NCBI RefSeq assembly: GCF_000003855.2
Contig: NW_003101676.1
Location: 3,048,796 to 3,112,795, forward strand
Reading direction: 5' to 3'
Origin: Blastomyces gilchristii SLH14081
Lineage: Eukaryota > Ascomycota > Eurotiomycetes > Onygenales > Ajellomycetaceae
Length of the DNA stretch: 64,000 bases
Made by a program: the position numbers and the translations under genes. This document shows, piece by piece, positions 31,818 to 44,100 of the stretch (position 1 is the stretch's first letter; every line of letters begins with the position of its first letter). Below the pieces are notes generated by a model that saw only the letters and a list, made by a program, of their open reading frames with translations, was not told where the DNA came from and did not search any database.

Positions 31818-33773
31818 ATGTGGAAGCCAGACGACCGCTACCCAACCCAAATGATGTCCGGCCCCTCGAAGAAACTGCTCGCTAATGTGCGAAGGATTAT
31901 CCCGCCCATGCTGGAGAAGTTTCATAAAGGTGAGTTCTGCTGATGAGGGTGGAAGGTTTCTTTGTCCTTCTCTCCACTCGCATGTGCGCTGCGAGTAGGC
32001 TAGCTGTATAGAGTGGATGTGGGATCAGTTAGCTAGTAGCTCGCCGAACGGATAGTACCGCACCCCCATTTTGTATCCTATCTCAGGTCATGGAGCGATG
32101 GATTTTATAATTTGCGAAATGGGGTAACTAATACCGCAATAACAGGACAGCTGGGACGTGTTGCAGTTATTGGAGGAAGTCCAGAGTGGGTACCCCGTCT
32201 ACTACACTGCGTTTTTTCATTCCGCTTCCCAACATATCCAGATATCTTCCAATTTGAGATTGGAAGCAATTATCACCTTTCCATGCGTTTAGAGGCGTCT
32301 GTGCTTCATTGGTTATCATGGATTGTGTGCGCCAGAGGCTTTTGCCCTCTACCGCTTTGTCGTTCCCCGCTCTTCTATTTGATAGCGGCTGTTTTCTCCA
32401 AGAGAAAATTATCCTATTTGCTATTGAGAACAGAGCAGAGGCACTGATGCCATGTCGAACACTGCAGTTATACAGGTGCCCCGTATTTTTCTGCAATGGC
32501 TTCTGCAAGACTTGGTAGGCTTCCCTTTCTTTCCTGCTACATATACATTACACATACCCCTATTCAATTTCAGGACTTTCGAGTTGGATCTATGGGATCA
32601 ACTAACTCCAATCTCGCTAACTCCATCTAGGCTGCGACATGGTAAGTCAAATAAATCGCTACATGAATACATCTCTTACCACAATTTGCATCCTCAACCT
32701 AACATAAATAATGTAGAGCCATGTTATCTGTGAACCATCCGCGGCAATCGTACGTATCCTCACTTCCTCCCCTATCGCAATCAGTTTATCCCCTATATAA
32801 ATAACCCCTCCCTAACAATATCTAGGTAATAAAATCCTACTCCCCAAATCTCATGGTCCACCCAATCCTCCAATCCTCCAGCACCCTCTCCTCATTCGCC
32901 AACAGCCCCCTTTCCCCCCCACACGCCCGTGCGCTCGCAGAGCCCATCCTCTCCTTCCTATCCCGCCTACACGTCCTCGTCATCGGCCCCGGCCTCGGCC
33001 GAGACCCAACCACGCAAGAAATAGTCATCGAGATCATCAAAGAAGCACGCGCGAGGGAAATCCCCATAGTCCTAGACGCGGACGCCCTGCTTCTCGTCCA
33101 GAACCACCCGGATCTCATCCACGGCTACGCAGAGTGCATTCTGACGCCTAACGTTGTGGAGTTCGCGCGGCTGGCGAAAGCGCTGGGTGTGGATGCGGCA
33201 TCATCATCATCATCACCACCATCATCCGTATCGGACAATGATGCGGGCAAGTCGGCGGCTTGCAAGCGGCTGTCGATTGCGCTGGGTGGCGTGACGATTA
33301 TACAGAAGGGGCCCCATGATGTGATTTCCAATGGGATTGCCAATGTCATCTGTGACGTGCGGGGTGGGTTGAAGAGGAGTGGCGGGCAGGGGGATACGTT
33401 GACGGGATCGTTGGGGACGTTACTTGCGTGGCGCAAGGCGTATCACGAGGGGCTGTGGGAGACTGGGGAATCTGAGGCGGAGGCTGGGAGGGAGGAGCTA
33501 TCTGAGCGCGATGTTGAGAAGGAACTTTCGCTTGGTGGTGAGGAGAGTGGCGGTGGTGGAGGCCGGGAGGAAGGTGGTAATCGGCAACAGAAGAAATTAT
33601 CTAGGCCTGCAACACTTTTGTTAGTTGCGTGGGCGGGTAGTGCGATAACGAGGGAATGCTCGAGGAGGGCGTTTGTAGCGAAGGGGAGAAGCATGCAGGC
33701 GAGTGATTTGACGGACGAAGTGCATGGGAGCTTTTTGGATTTGATTGGGGAGCCTGGGGAGGCGAAGCTGTGA
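31818..33773 (+). CDS. NNR2: ATP-dependent (S)-NAD(P)H-hydrate dehydratase
   Basis: Six exons: 31818-31929, 32146-32185, 32468-32514, 32631-32641 (only 11 bases), 32718-32750 and 32826-33773. Every junction keeps phase, giving 396 residues. Motifs of the YjeF C-terminal/ribokinase-like family are 'GRVAVIGGS', '[20 protein letters not shown]', 'VIGPGLGRDP', 'VLDADALLLV', 'LTPNVVEFARLAKALG', 'IIQKGPHDVI' and 'GGQGDTLTGSLGTLLAW' with the catalytic Asp. The enzyme uses ATP to repair damaged, hydrated NADH and NADPH. The start may instead be 31851 or 31854 (in-frame ATGs). Residues about 283-325 form an acidic/Gly-rich insert ('GGEESGGGGGREEGG') absent from the compact core of the family. Confidence 0.92.
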
Positions 33774-34658
33774 GTGGTTCATTGCAAGTACGCATTCATT
33801 TTCGGGTTGTAACGATGTAGATCATTGTTTTATAGCTCTGCAGGACCGGGATGGATGAGATTTATGTGAAAACGAGTGTTTTATGATGTGAATTTCCCTA
33901 CATACTGAAAATTGAAAATGGCAGAGATTGCTAAACAGGGAGAAGTATGACGGGTAATGAAGCGGTGTCCATCAACCGCAAAACATTCTCTAAACTACCC
34001 CAAAGAGTTACAAAAGGAATGAAAGGAAACATCAAAGGAAAATAAACAGGAGAAATTATATCCAATCTAGTATTATAACTCGGGCCATGAATCTCTGAGA
34101 AAACCTGGCGTATCCCAACACTGCAGCACTTGAAAATGGGAGAAAGACAGGGGGAAAATCAAAGGGGCTAAAAAAGTACGCATGGAAACGAAAACTACCG
34201 CAGCTAGATATAAATAACCCTGGCTACCATATCCATCATGCAAAACACATATACCTAATAAGAAAAAAAAAAAAAAAAACCAAGACTTAGATCGTAATAA
34301 CGGCAGAAGGTCATATTCCCGCGAGCCAAAGATCAAATGTGCTCAATTACCCACCCCATCCCATTCTTCCGAATCCCAGATAAACGAACAAAATTTTTCC
34401 CAATTTGACAAAGTCATAACCGCACTGTTTGTATTCCTGTTTAGAAACGAAGAAATCCAAAAGGGCGGAGAGCTTCCTAAGCTCGAAGATAGAACCAAAC
34501 ACAAACGACAAAATTCGTTTAATATATCCTCTAACCTTGGTATCCCAGCGAAAAGGTATATATAGAGCTATATATATAACGTGTAGCATGGGCGCCGCGA
34601 CCGTCGAGGAGCTTACCAATGCACGTTGATATACAATAGTATTTGGTGGTATATATAT
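33774..34658. other. Convergent intergenic region
   Basis: Lies between the 3' ends of the dehydratase (+) and the six-exon C2H2 gene (-). AT-richer with poly(A) near 34261-34279. No gene supported. Confidence 0.6.
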
Positions 34659-37597
34659 TTAGACTGTAAACTTGCAATTGGCGCAAGGAGAATGGTCGCA
34701 TTGGATACACCTTACTGCGACTTCGTACATGTATTCACTTGTCCCGGAGGGACACTTGCACTGCAGTCGCGCACATCTTGTCAGCTGGTATGATAAAGTG
34801 GGGTGAGAGGGGATATATATATTTGAGCTAGATTATTCATCCTCGCATTTTTCCCTTCTCACTCTTTTACAATATTTTAGGTGAATGAGAAGGAAAGAAG
34901 GGTGAAGAAGGGAGAGGAGAAAGGCGAAAGCCACTCAATAGAACAACGACACGTTAGACTTACACAAGAAATAATCGCGCATGGCGGAACTGTATTGTTG
35001 ATAGGGATGAGACCGTTTACATCAACATAATCATAGTTCTGCCCAAATGGGTTGACAGCCGTGGAATAGCCGTTTCCCCTTCCGCCAAACGCTGCTGCTT
35101 GCTGCGAGAGTATCCGCTGCTGTCCATCGGGCATCGTCGACGCTGAGTTGAAAGATGAAGAGCGATGAGACACAGCATTGTCACCCGGGCGCGAATCTGC
35201 CATGGTAGAGGCGTGTTTACGCTTGGTAGCCGGTGCGAGAGAGACTTGAAGTGCTGCCCCTGGTCGACCGCGAGACCCCGGAGCTGGCGAGCGGCGAGTG
35301 TGTCTACGAATGGGAATCGTGAGAGGTGATAGAATAGACTCGGTGGCACTGGCGGTCGGAACGGTAGATTCCATGTCTCTTGTCGGCTCTGCTTCTCCGC
35401 CGTCGCTGCTTTTGGGCTTCTCGCCTACATCCTCAACTATCTCAAATCCATTAGACGTTTCCAACATGGCTCCTGTCATATCTTCTTTCTCTATACAATG
35501 CCCTGTAAGGGTCCCCTCTAGGTGAACCCAAACATCAATGCTTTGTTTCTGCTTATAATGTTCGTTGTCAATGTGATCAAACCGTTCGTCCCAAGCATCC
35601 TGCCCTTCTTTTCGCAGCCGAATGAGCTCGCGGCAGAATCCACACCAGAATTGGAATTGTCCATTTCGTCCAATCTCATTTCGTTTCACGGTTTGCTTTG
35701 CGGCCTTCCCGTCGAGGGAGTGTTCGGATTGGAGGTGCTGATGGAATCTGTCTTTGCGGTCAAAGACTCGTGCACAATCGATTTGAGAACGAACTAGGAA
35801 AGCCGGAGGGAAATCCTTATGGTCCGGCCCTTCCATAAGTGTCTCATCGCGGATCGTTACATGATCTTTTGGGGAAGGGTTTACTGGACAACGCCAGCGC
35901 TGGAGCTGGAAATGCTGAGTGTTTTCATGACGTTTCCAGTCGTTTTTACTTCCAAAACTTTTAGGGCATCCAAGCTGGGTGCACCCATACGGTCGAGAGT
36001 GACGCTTCTCGTGCTTTCTAAACTTATCCGTTAGCAATTGAGGTACCCCACTTAGATAAAGAGGAGAAAAGGAGGATACACTTCATCTCAGACATCCGTC
36101 CAGTCTCTCGCGTACAACCATCATAGCTACATGTGAAAACCTTTTTCTCGCGACGTCGCTGAGGGCTGTCCTTACTGGTGAGGTTAGTGGTTCTAGGTGG
36201 CGCTATGTTTGTATCCACTTGAGATGCTTCTAAATAATTCAGACCGGCCTTGAACATATCGCGTAGGGCCTTGTCCCTAGATTGCTTTGACCCATTCTTA
36301 ATTACCTCAAGATATGACTCCATGCCGGAGCCACTAGGTAGTTGAGAAGGATAATCAGTGGCACCAGCATCTGGCGGCTCACATAAACCAGCACCGTTTC
36401 CATCTCGCAGTTGCTCTGGCCGTAAGTTGGGTACATATTTTCCCATGGCTTCGAACAGACCTAGAATAGCCTCTGTGAATGAAGCAAAATAAGGTCCCTG
36501 TTTCGTTTCAGGAAGGAATTGTGAGGATGGGTTATCTCCACCGTTGTGTTCGGAAGGTTGAGCAGCATCCTGTGGGAGTTCGATATCATCCCAGGCATTG
36601 AACGAGCTCAGCTGACACCTCTGATCCTCATGTGAAGAGCCGGATAAATCTTCCGTCCCAGCTTCGACAGACATCGAGTTGATAGTGCAGTTCAAGGTGT
36701 TACTGCTAACATGGTCCCACTCGTCCAATTGAATACCTTGTGGATAGTGGGAATTGTTGCTAGATGTCCCCTCATCTATGATGGTTGCCCCGTAGGGGTG
36801 AGATTGCCGATTGCTTAATTGAGTCGTTTCTTGGAGCGGGTTGAGCCTATAGCTATTTGGATCTATAAGCTCCTGTTGAGCTGAACCAGTGGGCAAGCTA
36901 TGTCCCCCTGAACCGTTTAGGCCTGACTGCTTCACAGAGTCAAACCAAATATTAGAGCTATTTTTAGTCAGTATACTGATATGACATACTCAAAAGAAGA
37001 GAGAAAAGTCGAAACAACGCAGAAGAAGACAAGTAAGAATAATAAATAAATAAAACTGGTCTTACCGCCGTAAAAGCTCGTCGGTATTCTCGTCCCTGTG
37101 GACGCGCCTAAGATGTTGTTGAAAATTATCTTTCCGAGGCCAGATCTTATCTTTTGTCGCGCAGTTTGTCCCGAAGCACTTGAACTCGCTTGTATTTCCA
37201 TGCGTTGGCTTGATCCCATGGCGACTTTTCTGATGTCTCTCCAGGTCATTGATTGTCCCGTAGCCCTCTTTTCGAGGGCAGCCGGGTTCTGTGCAGTGGA
37301 AACGTTTTTGATGACGTATCACGTGCTTCCTAAGCGGCTTCACATTAGCTAGGCCATCCTCCATTGAATTTTAGACATTCAAGATGGAGAAGGGAAAAGA
37401 AATAAAATAAAAGAAAATACAAAGAAAAGAAAAGAAAAAGAAAAGAAAAAAAAAAGATCAACTCACTTTTTATCTGATTGAGACTTTCCAACCCATTCAC
37501 ATTCAGCTTCATCGCATGCAAACGGCGGATCGTTTACTTGTGATCTTACCTCCATACTAGTCTGCCAGCAAGCTTGCTGTTGCTGCTGTTGTTGTTG

Positions 37598-37634
<37 letters not shown>

Positions 37635-38455
37635 TGTTGCTTTTGCTGTTGCTGTTGCTGTTGCTGCTCACCAACGAAGGCATATTGATTTTGCAGGGGA
37701 GGGTAACCCTGTGGTGTATTCCAAAAGGGATCTATCGTCGGCGGATACACGGCCTGGTCAACTGAGAAGGGGCTTACAATGGACGTCGCCGTCACGCTTG
37801 TGGCGTAACCAGAGTCCGAAACGGAATGAACGTTGACATGACTACCTAACCCAGTCGGCGTTTGTCCAAAGTTGTTGCCCGACATGCCAACGTCAGGACC
37901 TCTAATCCTCTGTTTCTTATTCTCCTGCCTTGGGGTTGGGTTATCTTGGATAGGTCGTACCGGATCCCACAACAGCAGTTTGTTGGTGTTGAGATGCGCG
38001 GTGGGATCTTGTTCGAACGAATTACGGTTGAATATGTTCCCTGCAAACATCAACGGCGGTGAGCCTGAATGTATTTCGTAAGGAGTCAACGCTGGTGCAG
38101 GTCCCGAATTGTCGTATGAAGGCGTGATCATATGTTGGAAAGTATTTATGTCCATTCCCCCCTGATAGAAATATCCGTTATGCCAGGCTGAATTGCCATG
38201 AACGGTACTCGGCGTCTCCTCGTCCGGTACCTAGTGAGGGTGGGGATAAGGTGTTAGTTAGTGCGACTACATGGATGATGCTACCTCTTATACCCCGAAG
38301 CGAGGAGGTATATCGCTAATATACAGCTTTCTGAGGGTTACAAGAGACATAACCACATCGCATTAAACATTATTAAAGGAAAGATGAGCCATCCTTACAG
38401 TGGTAAGGAGCATTGGTTGCCCATTCCCGTGAGGTATATGATGGTTTGGGGCCAT
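34659..38455 (-). CDS. Six-finger C2H2 zinc-finger protein with polyglutamine tract
   Basis: Six exons on -: 38455-38399, 38230-37467, 37329-37066, 36957-36082, 36017-34964 and 34784-34659. Together they make 3141 bases, 1046 residues, with all phases consistent. It starts 'MAPNHHIPHGNGQP'. A polyQ tract (~32 residues with interruptions) is at about 206-237. C2H2 fingers come in two triplets, at about 257-345 and 635-735. The exon 2/3 and exon 4/5 junctions each fall inside a first finger; only the spliced forms give C-x4-C-x12-H-x3-H ('CDEAEC...HVIRH' and 'CSYDGC...HEKRH'). The last exon adds a Cys-rich end 'CKCPSG...CIQCDHSPCANC'. It is probably a nuclear DNA-binding regulator; targets are unknown. 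An unspliced reading would end exon 5 at a false stop near 34877. Confidence 0.85.
37571..37671 (-). repeat. CAG/CAA repeat encoding polyglutamine
   Basis: A near-continuous CAA/CAG run on the minus strand, with a pure stretch of about ten CAG units and one Lys interruption, in exon 2 of the C2H2 gene. Likely length-polymorphic between isolates. Confidence 0.95.
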
Positions 38456-38682
38456 GGCGAATAACCCCACCTTAAACGGTAGACACCAAATGTTCTAGAT
38501 CAGAGTATAAAATGAACGAGTATAGTAAAGAAGTATGAGAGGGGTACTCTTTTAACGTTTCGCATTTGAATGCAAGTAGAGGATTTAGGAGAAGGTTGTA
38601 GCTAAAATGAGACTATAGAGCTCAAATTATGGTCTAGGGAAGTAATGGTAATTATATCAGGTATAAAACCAGGGTGAGTAGC

Positions 38683-38727
<45 letters not shown>

Positions 38728-41161
38728 TAACGAGAAGAGGGAAAATCGAGAGAACTAAGCTTATAAAAGTCAGTAGGAGTAAAGGTAGACGAACGCAAAT
38801 AGAATTGGAGAAAGCTCGAGACAAGGAATATGACAACGGATTAGTTACGGGACAACTCCGGTAGTAGCATGTAAATCAAAGACGAGTCGGAATACTGATC
38901 CGAGTACGCATTGATGGAACTCCCGAAGGGAGGAAACAAAAAAAGGGAGAGGACGCCGGTAGAACTTCCAACAAATGAAGTGCTAGCACTAGGCGTGGCT
39001 TGTGCAAAAGTCAAAAGCTTCTCAGGTTTTCGAGGCCCTCCCCGTCGGCCTATTTGGCATTCCGGGTTTGGGAGTTTTTTTTTTCTTGCAGTTCCCGTCG
39101 TCGGCAGCTCGACGTGGCGGTGAAAGAGCGGCCGCACTGGAGCAGAAAAGAGAGAACAAAATAAATCCCTACTCGACTTTCGCGGTGTTATTGATAAACG
39201 ACCAACTACAGAGTACATGCCGTTCGAATTATCATCGGGGAGAGGTTCCGGTGACAGATATGGTGACAGGAGGCGGAAACGAAACAGGTCCCACCGAAAA
39301 AAAAAGGAAGCAAACAGGGAGAACGTGAAGAGTCTGACGCTGATAGCAGCACAGATGGGTATCAAGTCAAAAAAGCATGCACTAAAAAAAAAAGAGAGAT
39401 CAAAACCTCAGACAAATGACTTAGTGAAAAGCAAACTGATCGGCACACTCCTCCCTTGGGGATGGATATCTCGGTTTGTTCTCTCCCTTCCTCACTTTTG
39501 CAGAAGAAGAGGAGAAGAGAAATGAAGCATTGGGGAACTCTCTGTTGTCGATAGGGGAAGGAGACAGAAAAAGCAAAAACAACAAAAATCCCGGGTTTGG
39601 GCGAGCAAATAATAAGATGCTCAGAATGGTTTGGCTGCCAGCTCTAGATGTTCCATCGAAGCCATGAAGAAGAAGAGGAGGCTTGGGCCTCTAGCTTATT
39701 AGCGCAGCCCCGACGGGCGCACCAGAATGCAGTAGGCATACGGGGAGCTGGGTGGGCTGGACCCCGTCGTCTTTGGTTGGCGGAGACCTTTAGCGGTTGC
39801 ATCCACGCCCTTCGACTCCACGCTCTGCTAGACTGCCAATGGCGATGGTTGGTGATGGTGACGGTGGTGGTGGTGGCTGATAGATGCTGATTGATGGGTT
39901 GTTGTCCTAGGTTTGAGCCGCAGTCGATCAGACCCTGTGACAGCCCTGGTACGGTACGTACACTCCGAACCCGTCTCATCCAGCGCACTATTGCTGCATT
40001 CCGCGTATTATTACCAGCTGGGAACGAACAGCATGTAAGTTATATATTAATAATGTTTGCTCTGCTGCCTGATCTGATCTTGGTCTGATGCCGGCCCAGC
40101 GCTAGTCCTCATTGGGCTCCGCAGCGCCGTCCATCTGCAAACCCACAGCCAACCAAGCGGAACTATCCCATCCCATCCCATCTTCGCCCTGCCCTGTCCT
40201 GTCCTGCCCTGTCCTGTCTCTAAATCCAGGCCTCGTCTCTTCACCGGGGGTCGCGGGAGATCGATTCCATTCCTCACAAATGTACAAAGTAATCCCAGTG
40301 CACGGTTCGTTCCCATTACGGATGCTTCCCTTGTATGTACTGCGTATGTTACCCCAAACATTGTTACCTTCTCTGACTGGCCCGGAATGGGATGCCGCTA
40401 AGGCAGATAGTCCGCACAAGTAAAACGTACTATCACGGAAGGAAATGGTATCCGGTGCCAATACCTTTTATCTCCTCTAGATACATACATTGGAGCGGCA
40501 GATCCCAAGCTGGTAGATGGACGGGAAAGAAGCCATTAAATGAGTATTCTAAGACACACGTCGTTCTCTGTTCAAAACGATTTTCACACCGATATTACAG
40601 CCAGGAAATAGGAAATTCGTGTTCGCACATCTGTCGATACGCTAATTTCATAAATAATGGGGCACATTATCACCAAAAATAGGGGAAGCATCGTAAATCA
40701 AGCGGCGAAATAATGGTTAGAGAAGATGGTCGTGCTAATAGCAAATCATTGAACGAAACGGAGCCAACTTAATAATAACGTTTAGGAAACCCGAAGGAAA
40801 AGAATAAAACACAATACAAGCATAAATGGCCAGTTAAGGGGTACGAAATAAAGAAGAAAGAACATAACGGGCTGGATAGAGATGGGGAGGTAATCGCTGT
40901 GCGAGGTTTTAATCACGAGAAAACATCCATGGGGCAGCTGAACACCAAAGGGCGGAGGACATAAACCACAAGACCACAAATCAGACTTAAGAACCGAATC
41001 AGAACAAAACGGAGAGAGCAAAAATAAAAATAAATAAAGGCCAAAGCCACAAAAACAAAATTAAAAAAATTGAAGAAATAAACCGGAAAAGTTCAACAAT
41101 GACACAATCCGTCCCTGCCAGAAACTAAAGACCAGCAAAACAAGAAAGCAGATCTCACAGA
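38456..41161. other. Long intergenic region between two minus-strand C2H2 genes
   Basis: 2.7 kb with no supported gene. It should hold the promoter and 5' UTR of the six-finger gene and the 3' UTR of the next one. Notable content: a 41-base poly(A) tract (38684-38724), a run of CCCTGTCCTGTCCTGC-type repeats (40189-40220) and a 174-codon minus ORF (38841-39365) without recognisable motifs. Long upstream regions are common for fungal regulators. Confidence 0.6.
38684..38724. repeat. Poly(A)41 homopolymer
   Basis: 41 consecutive A residues about 230 bases upstream of the six-finger gene start. Poly(dA:dT) tracts tend to exclude nucleosomes; exact length may also reflect sequencing slippage. Confidence 0.9.
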
Positions 41162-44100
41162 TCATCCCTGGTTCTGATATTGATATGGGCCGTCACGGTG
41201 TTGGACATAGCTTTCTACCTGACCTGCGGGACCGCCATTGGGTCCTGAAACTACTGGGTATTGCACAGGGGCCGTAACATCATTGTAGTGTAGAGCCACT
41301 GACGGGCCCATCCCACCTTGGCTTTGCTGATAGACATACCCGGCGTTTTCAACTGGCGAGGTGTATATTTGTTGCTGAGTATCATATGCAGTGGTGTTGG
41401 AGACGGCCGCCGCGGCGGTCAAGTCATATGCCGTCGCACCTACTGGAGACTGGGCGATGTCCGAAATGGGTAACTCTAGCCGCCGCGACACGGCATTATA
41501 CGGGGGTGGGTATGTAGCGGAAGCGTGGTGAGGGTTGAATTGTTGGCTGGCTCTGGTTGTAACTGGATACACGCGCTGCTGCTCGCTAATTGATGGCGAA
41601 GCTGACTGTGAATAAGGTGAGAGATTGTAGCTCTGCCCACCAGCTGAGATTGACCTCCCTCCCATTCCCAGTGAGACAGCAGTTAGCTCATTTTGCACAG
41701 CATGCATCTGAAGATGGTCAGCTAGTGAAGAGGACTGAGTGGTTGTATAACTTTCCGCATTTTGTGCCGTCGAAGTGCCAAAGGTTGAGTGGCCAAGGTT
41801 GGCGTTGATTGCTTGATCTGATTGGAAGGAATTCCGGTAGGGCGTTGTGCCTGGAAGCGGACTCATTACTGGTGACTGGCCACTACCAGCTTTCGGGAGG
41901 GGTGGGTAGCTTCCTATCTCGATTGGGCTGATAAGGGTATTTGCACATATTGTTCGTTGTTTGACGAGACTTAGGACTGGCATGGCGATCTGCTCCATGT
42001 GCTTTGCCAGGTGCACGGAGAGCTTCTTCCAACTGTTACAAATATTGCCACAAAATCGACATGCCTCGTCCTGTGGTTTCTTGGGGTTAATATGGTGGCA
42101 TTCTTCAACCAACTTCCACACTTGGTCAACCCCCTGATCATGAGCCGAGCTTTGCTGGTTATCCGTCTTCTTTGCTGCTCCTTTGTTGTTCCCACTACCA
42201 CGACCTCTGGAGGATTTAGCCTTCGGTTCTGGCATTTTGTGCTCTCGAACGAGATGTTGCACGAAATTATCTTTCCGGTGGCATCTATGCGAACAGTCCT
42301 GCATGTTGCAGGTCCACCACTCCAGCTGTCGATGGCGCTCACTCTCGTGCCGTACCCAATCGGCTTTTCTCTTGAAAGATTTCGGCTCGGTACATTCAGG
42401 GAAAGTACATGTAAATGGCATAACGTCTTCGTGAACATGTTTCGTCCAGTCAGATGGTTTCTGGAACGCTTTTACCTTAAAGCAGAGAGAACATTCAAAC
42501 TGAGCGGGAAGACGTTTAACTGGTGGCAGAGGAACGCCATGGGGGAAGAGCGCCGCAGTTACAGTTCCTTCGCCAAAGCCGCTCATATCCTCATCTGGAT
42601 CGGCTGAGGCGGTTACTTGGAACTGCGCGTACGTGGAGTCTGGATCTTTCGAGCTAATTCTGGGTGGGAGCATTGTGGCTTCACCCCCCTGCTCAAAGCA
42701 ATGTTTTTCTGAGGCGCAATTTTGCATGTTCACTGCTTGAACATGTTGCAATTTAAGGTCAATGAGCCTTTTATATCGACGTAACTGCTCTTGGGCGAAT
42801 CGCTCTATCAATGCCAGCTCCTTAAGTCTCGGGTTGAGCTGCTGAATCTGGGTTTTGAAGCCTTCGAGCGTTGGCACAATGGGGTCCGCTCTGACAGTGA
42901 AGTCCATGGTAACCCCCTTGTCACCCATCTGCTCATCTTCGTCATCCTCTTCCTCATCATCGTCATTTAGCCCTCTCCCCGATAGAGGACTTGGAGTGAG
43001 GGCTTTGTCTTGAAGCGGGGAAGCAAGGGTGGGAACGGGAGGACCACCAAAGCTTGTCATTAACTCCAGCAATCCACCTGATCCGGGTGATTTTGAAGTT
43101 TTCGGTAGATCACTTTTGCTGCGACTGCGTCTCATGAAATTATTTTTCCAGGGGCTCGACGATGTGCTATGAGACGGTACTCCGACAGGCGCACCACCTC
43201 CAACCGCAGCAATCTGTCCGGTCATAGCCCAAACAGCATCTCCAGTTGTCGAGGGGGACCTTGGGGAACGAGTAAAACTGGGCTTCCTCTGTGGTAAAAC
43301 TGAGCTGCCCAACCCTCCTTCCCTCGAGTCTTTACTTTTAGGCTTATCGACGGATTCGGTGCTGGATTGCTGTTGGGCAGATTCGGCTAATTTGCGTTTT
43401 GCACTGCTGCTGCTCCTCTTAGGTAAAAGCTTGTTCGTATGTTTGAAGATACTATTTCGTCTGGTGTGCTTCTTTTCTTTATCGACAAATGAAGGATTGA
43501 AGGAGCCGCCGGATGCATGCAAGCTACGGATATCTGATTCACTCATTCTCCGCGTGGTGCCCCATGTGGCAGCGCGGGACGCAGTTTCGATATTTTCAGC
43601 AGCACGCCCAAATCTCGCCATTGCAGCATTCGAGCTCGTTGGTTGATGTCTGGTATCGCCGATGTGAGGGTTTCGAAATGGATCTTGCCAGAGTCGAGCT
43701 CTGATAAATTGACGGGGAAGTGGCTCCGTATTTTGATTTTCATCATCGTTGATGACTGGAAGAAAATACCCTCCTCCGGGCGGTTCGTCTCGAGAATCTA
43801 AGTCCACTTTTGCCGGGGGTGTCTCTGGCAATTTGCTTGAAACATTCGAGTCATCGTCATCCTCTATATCTTCCAACCCGCTGTCCTCGTCGATTAGGAC
43901 ACCAGGCCCAGGAATTTTGGAATCATCAAAGAACTGCTGATGGGTCGCGACCGGGTCTCCAGTACTTTTTGCTCTGCGGCGAAGCGTCACCAGCTTGTTT
44001 CTTCTGCGAGGCTTACGACCAGTAGCACCATTATCCTCAACTTCGCTACTAACCTCGCTAACAGACAACCACTGTTCTACGTCTGCATTCTTTTGCTCTC

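Noticed and set aside
32112..32518. Overlapping ORFs on both strands inside the dehydratase gene
   Set aside because: They lie mainly in introns of the dehydratase, or are shadows of exon 2 and 3.
34877..37467. Three or four separate short zinc-finger genes on the minus strand
   Set aside because: Some apparent starts are GTG or TTG codons inside spliced frames. Donors, acceptors and phases join the blocks into one gene and restore two complete C2H2 fingers.
38841..39365. 174-codon minus-strand ORF
   Set aside because: No recognisable motif or domain, and overlapped by open frames on +. Treated as chance within a promoter region.
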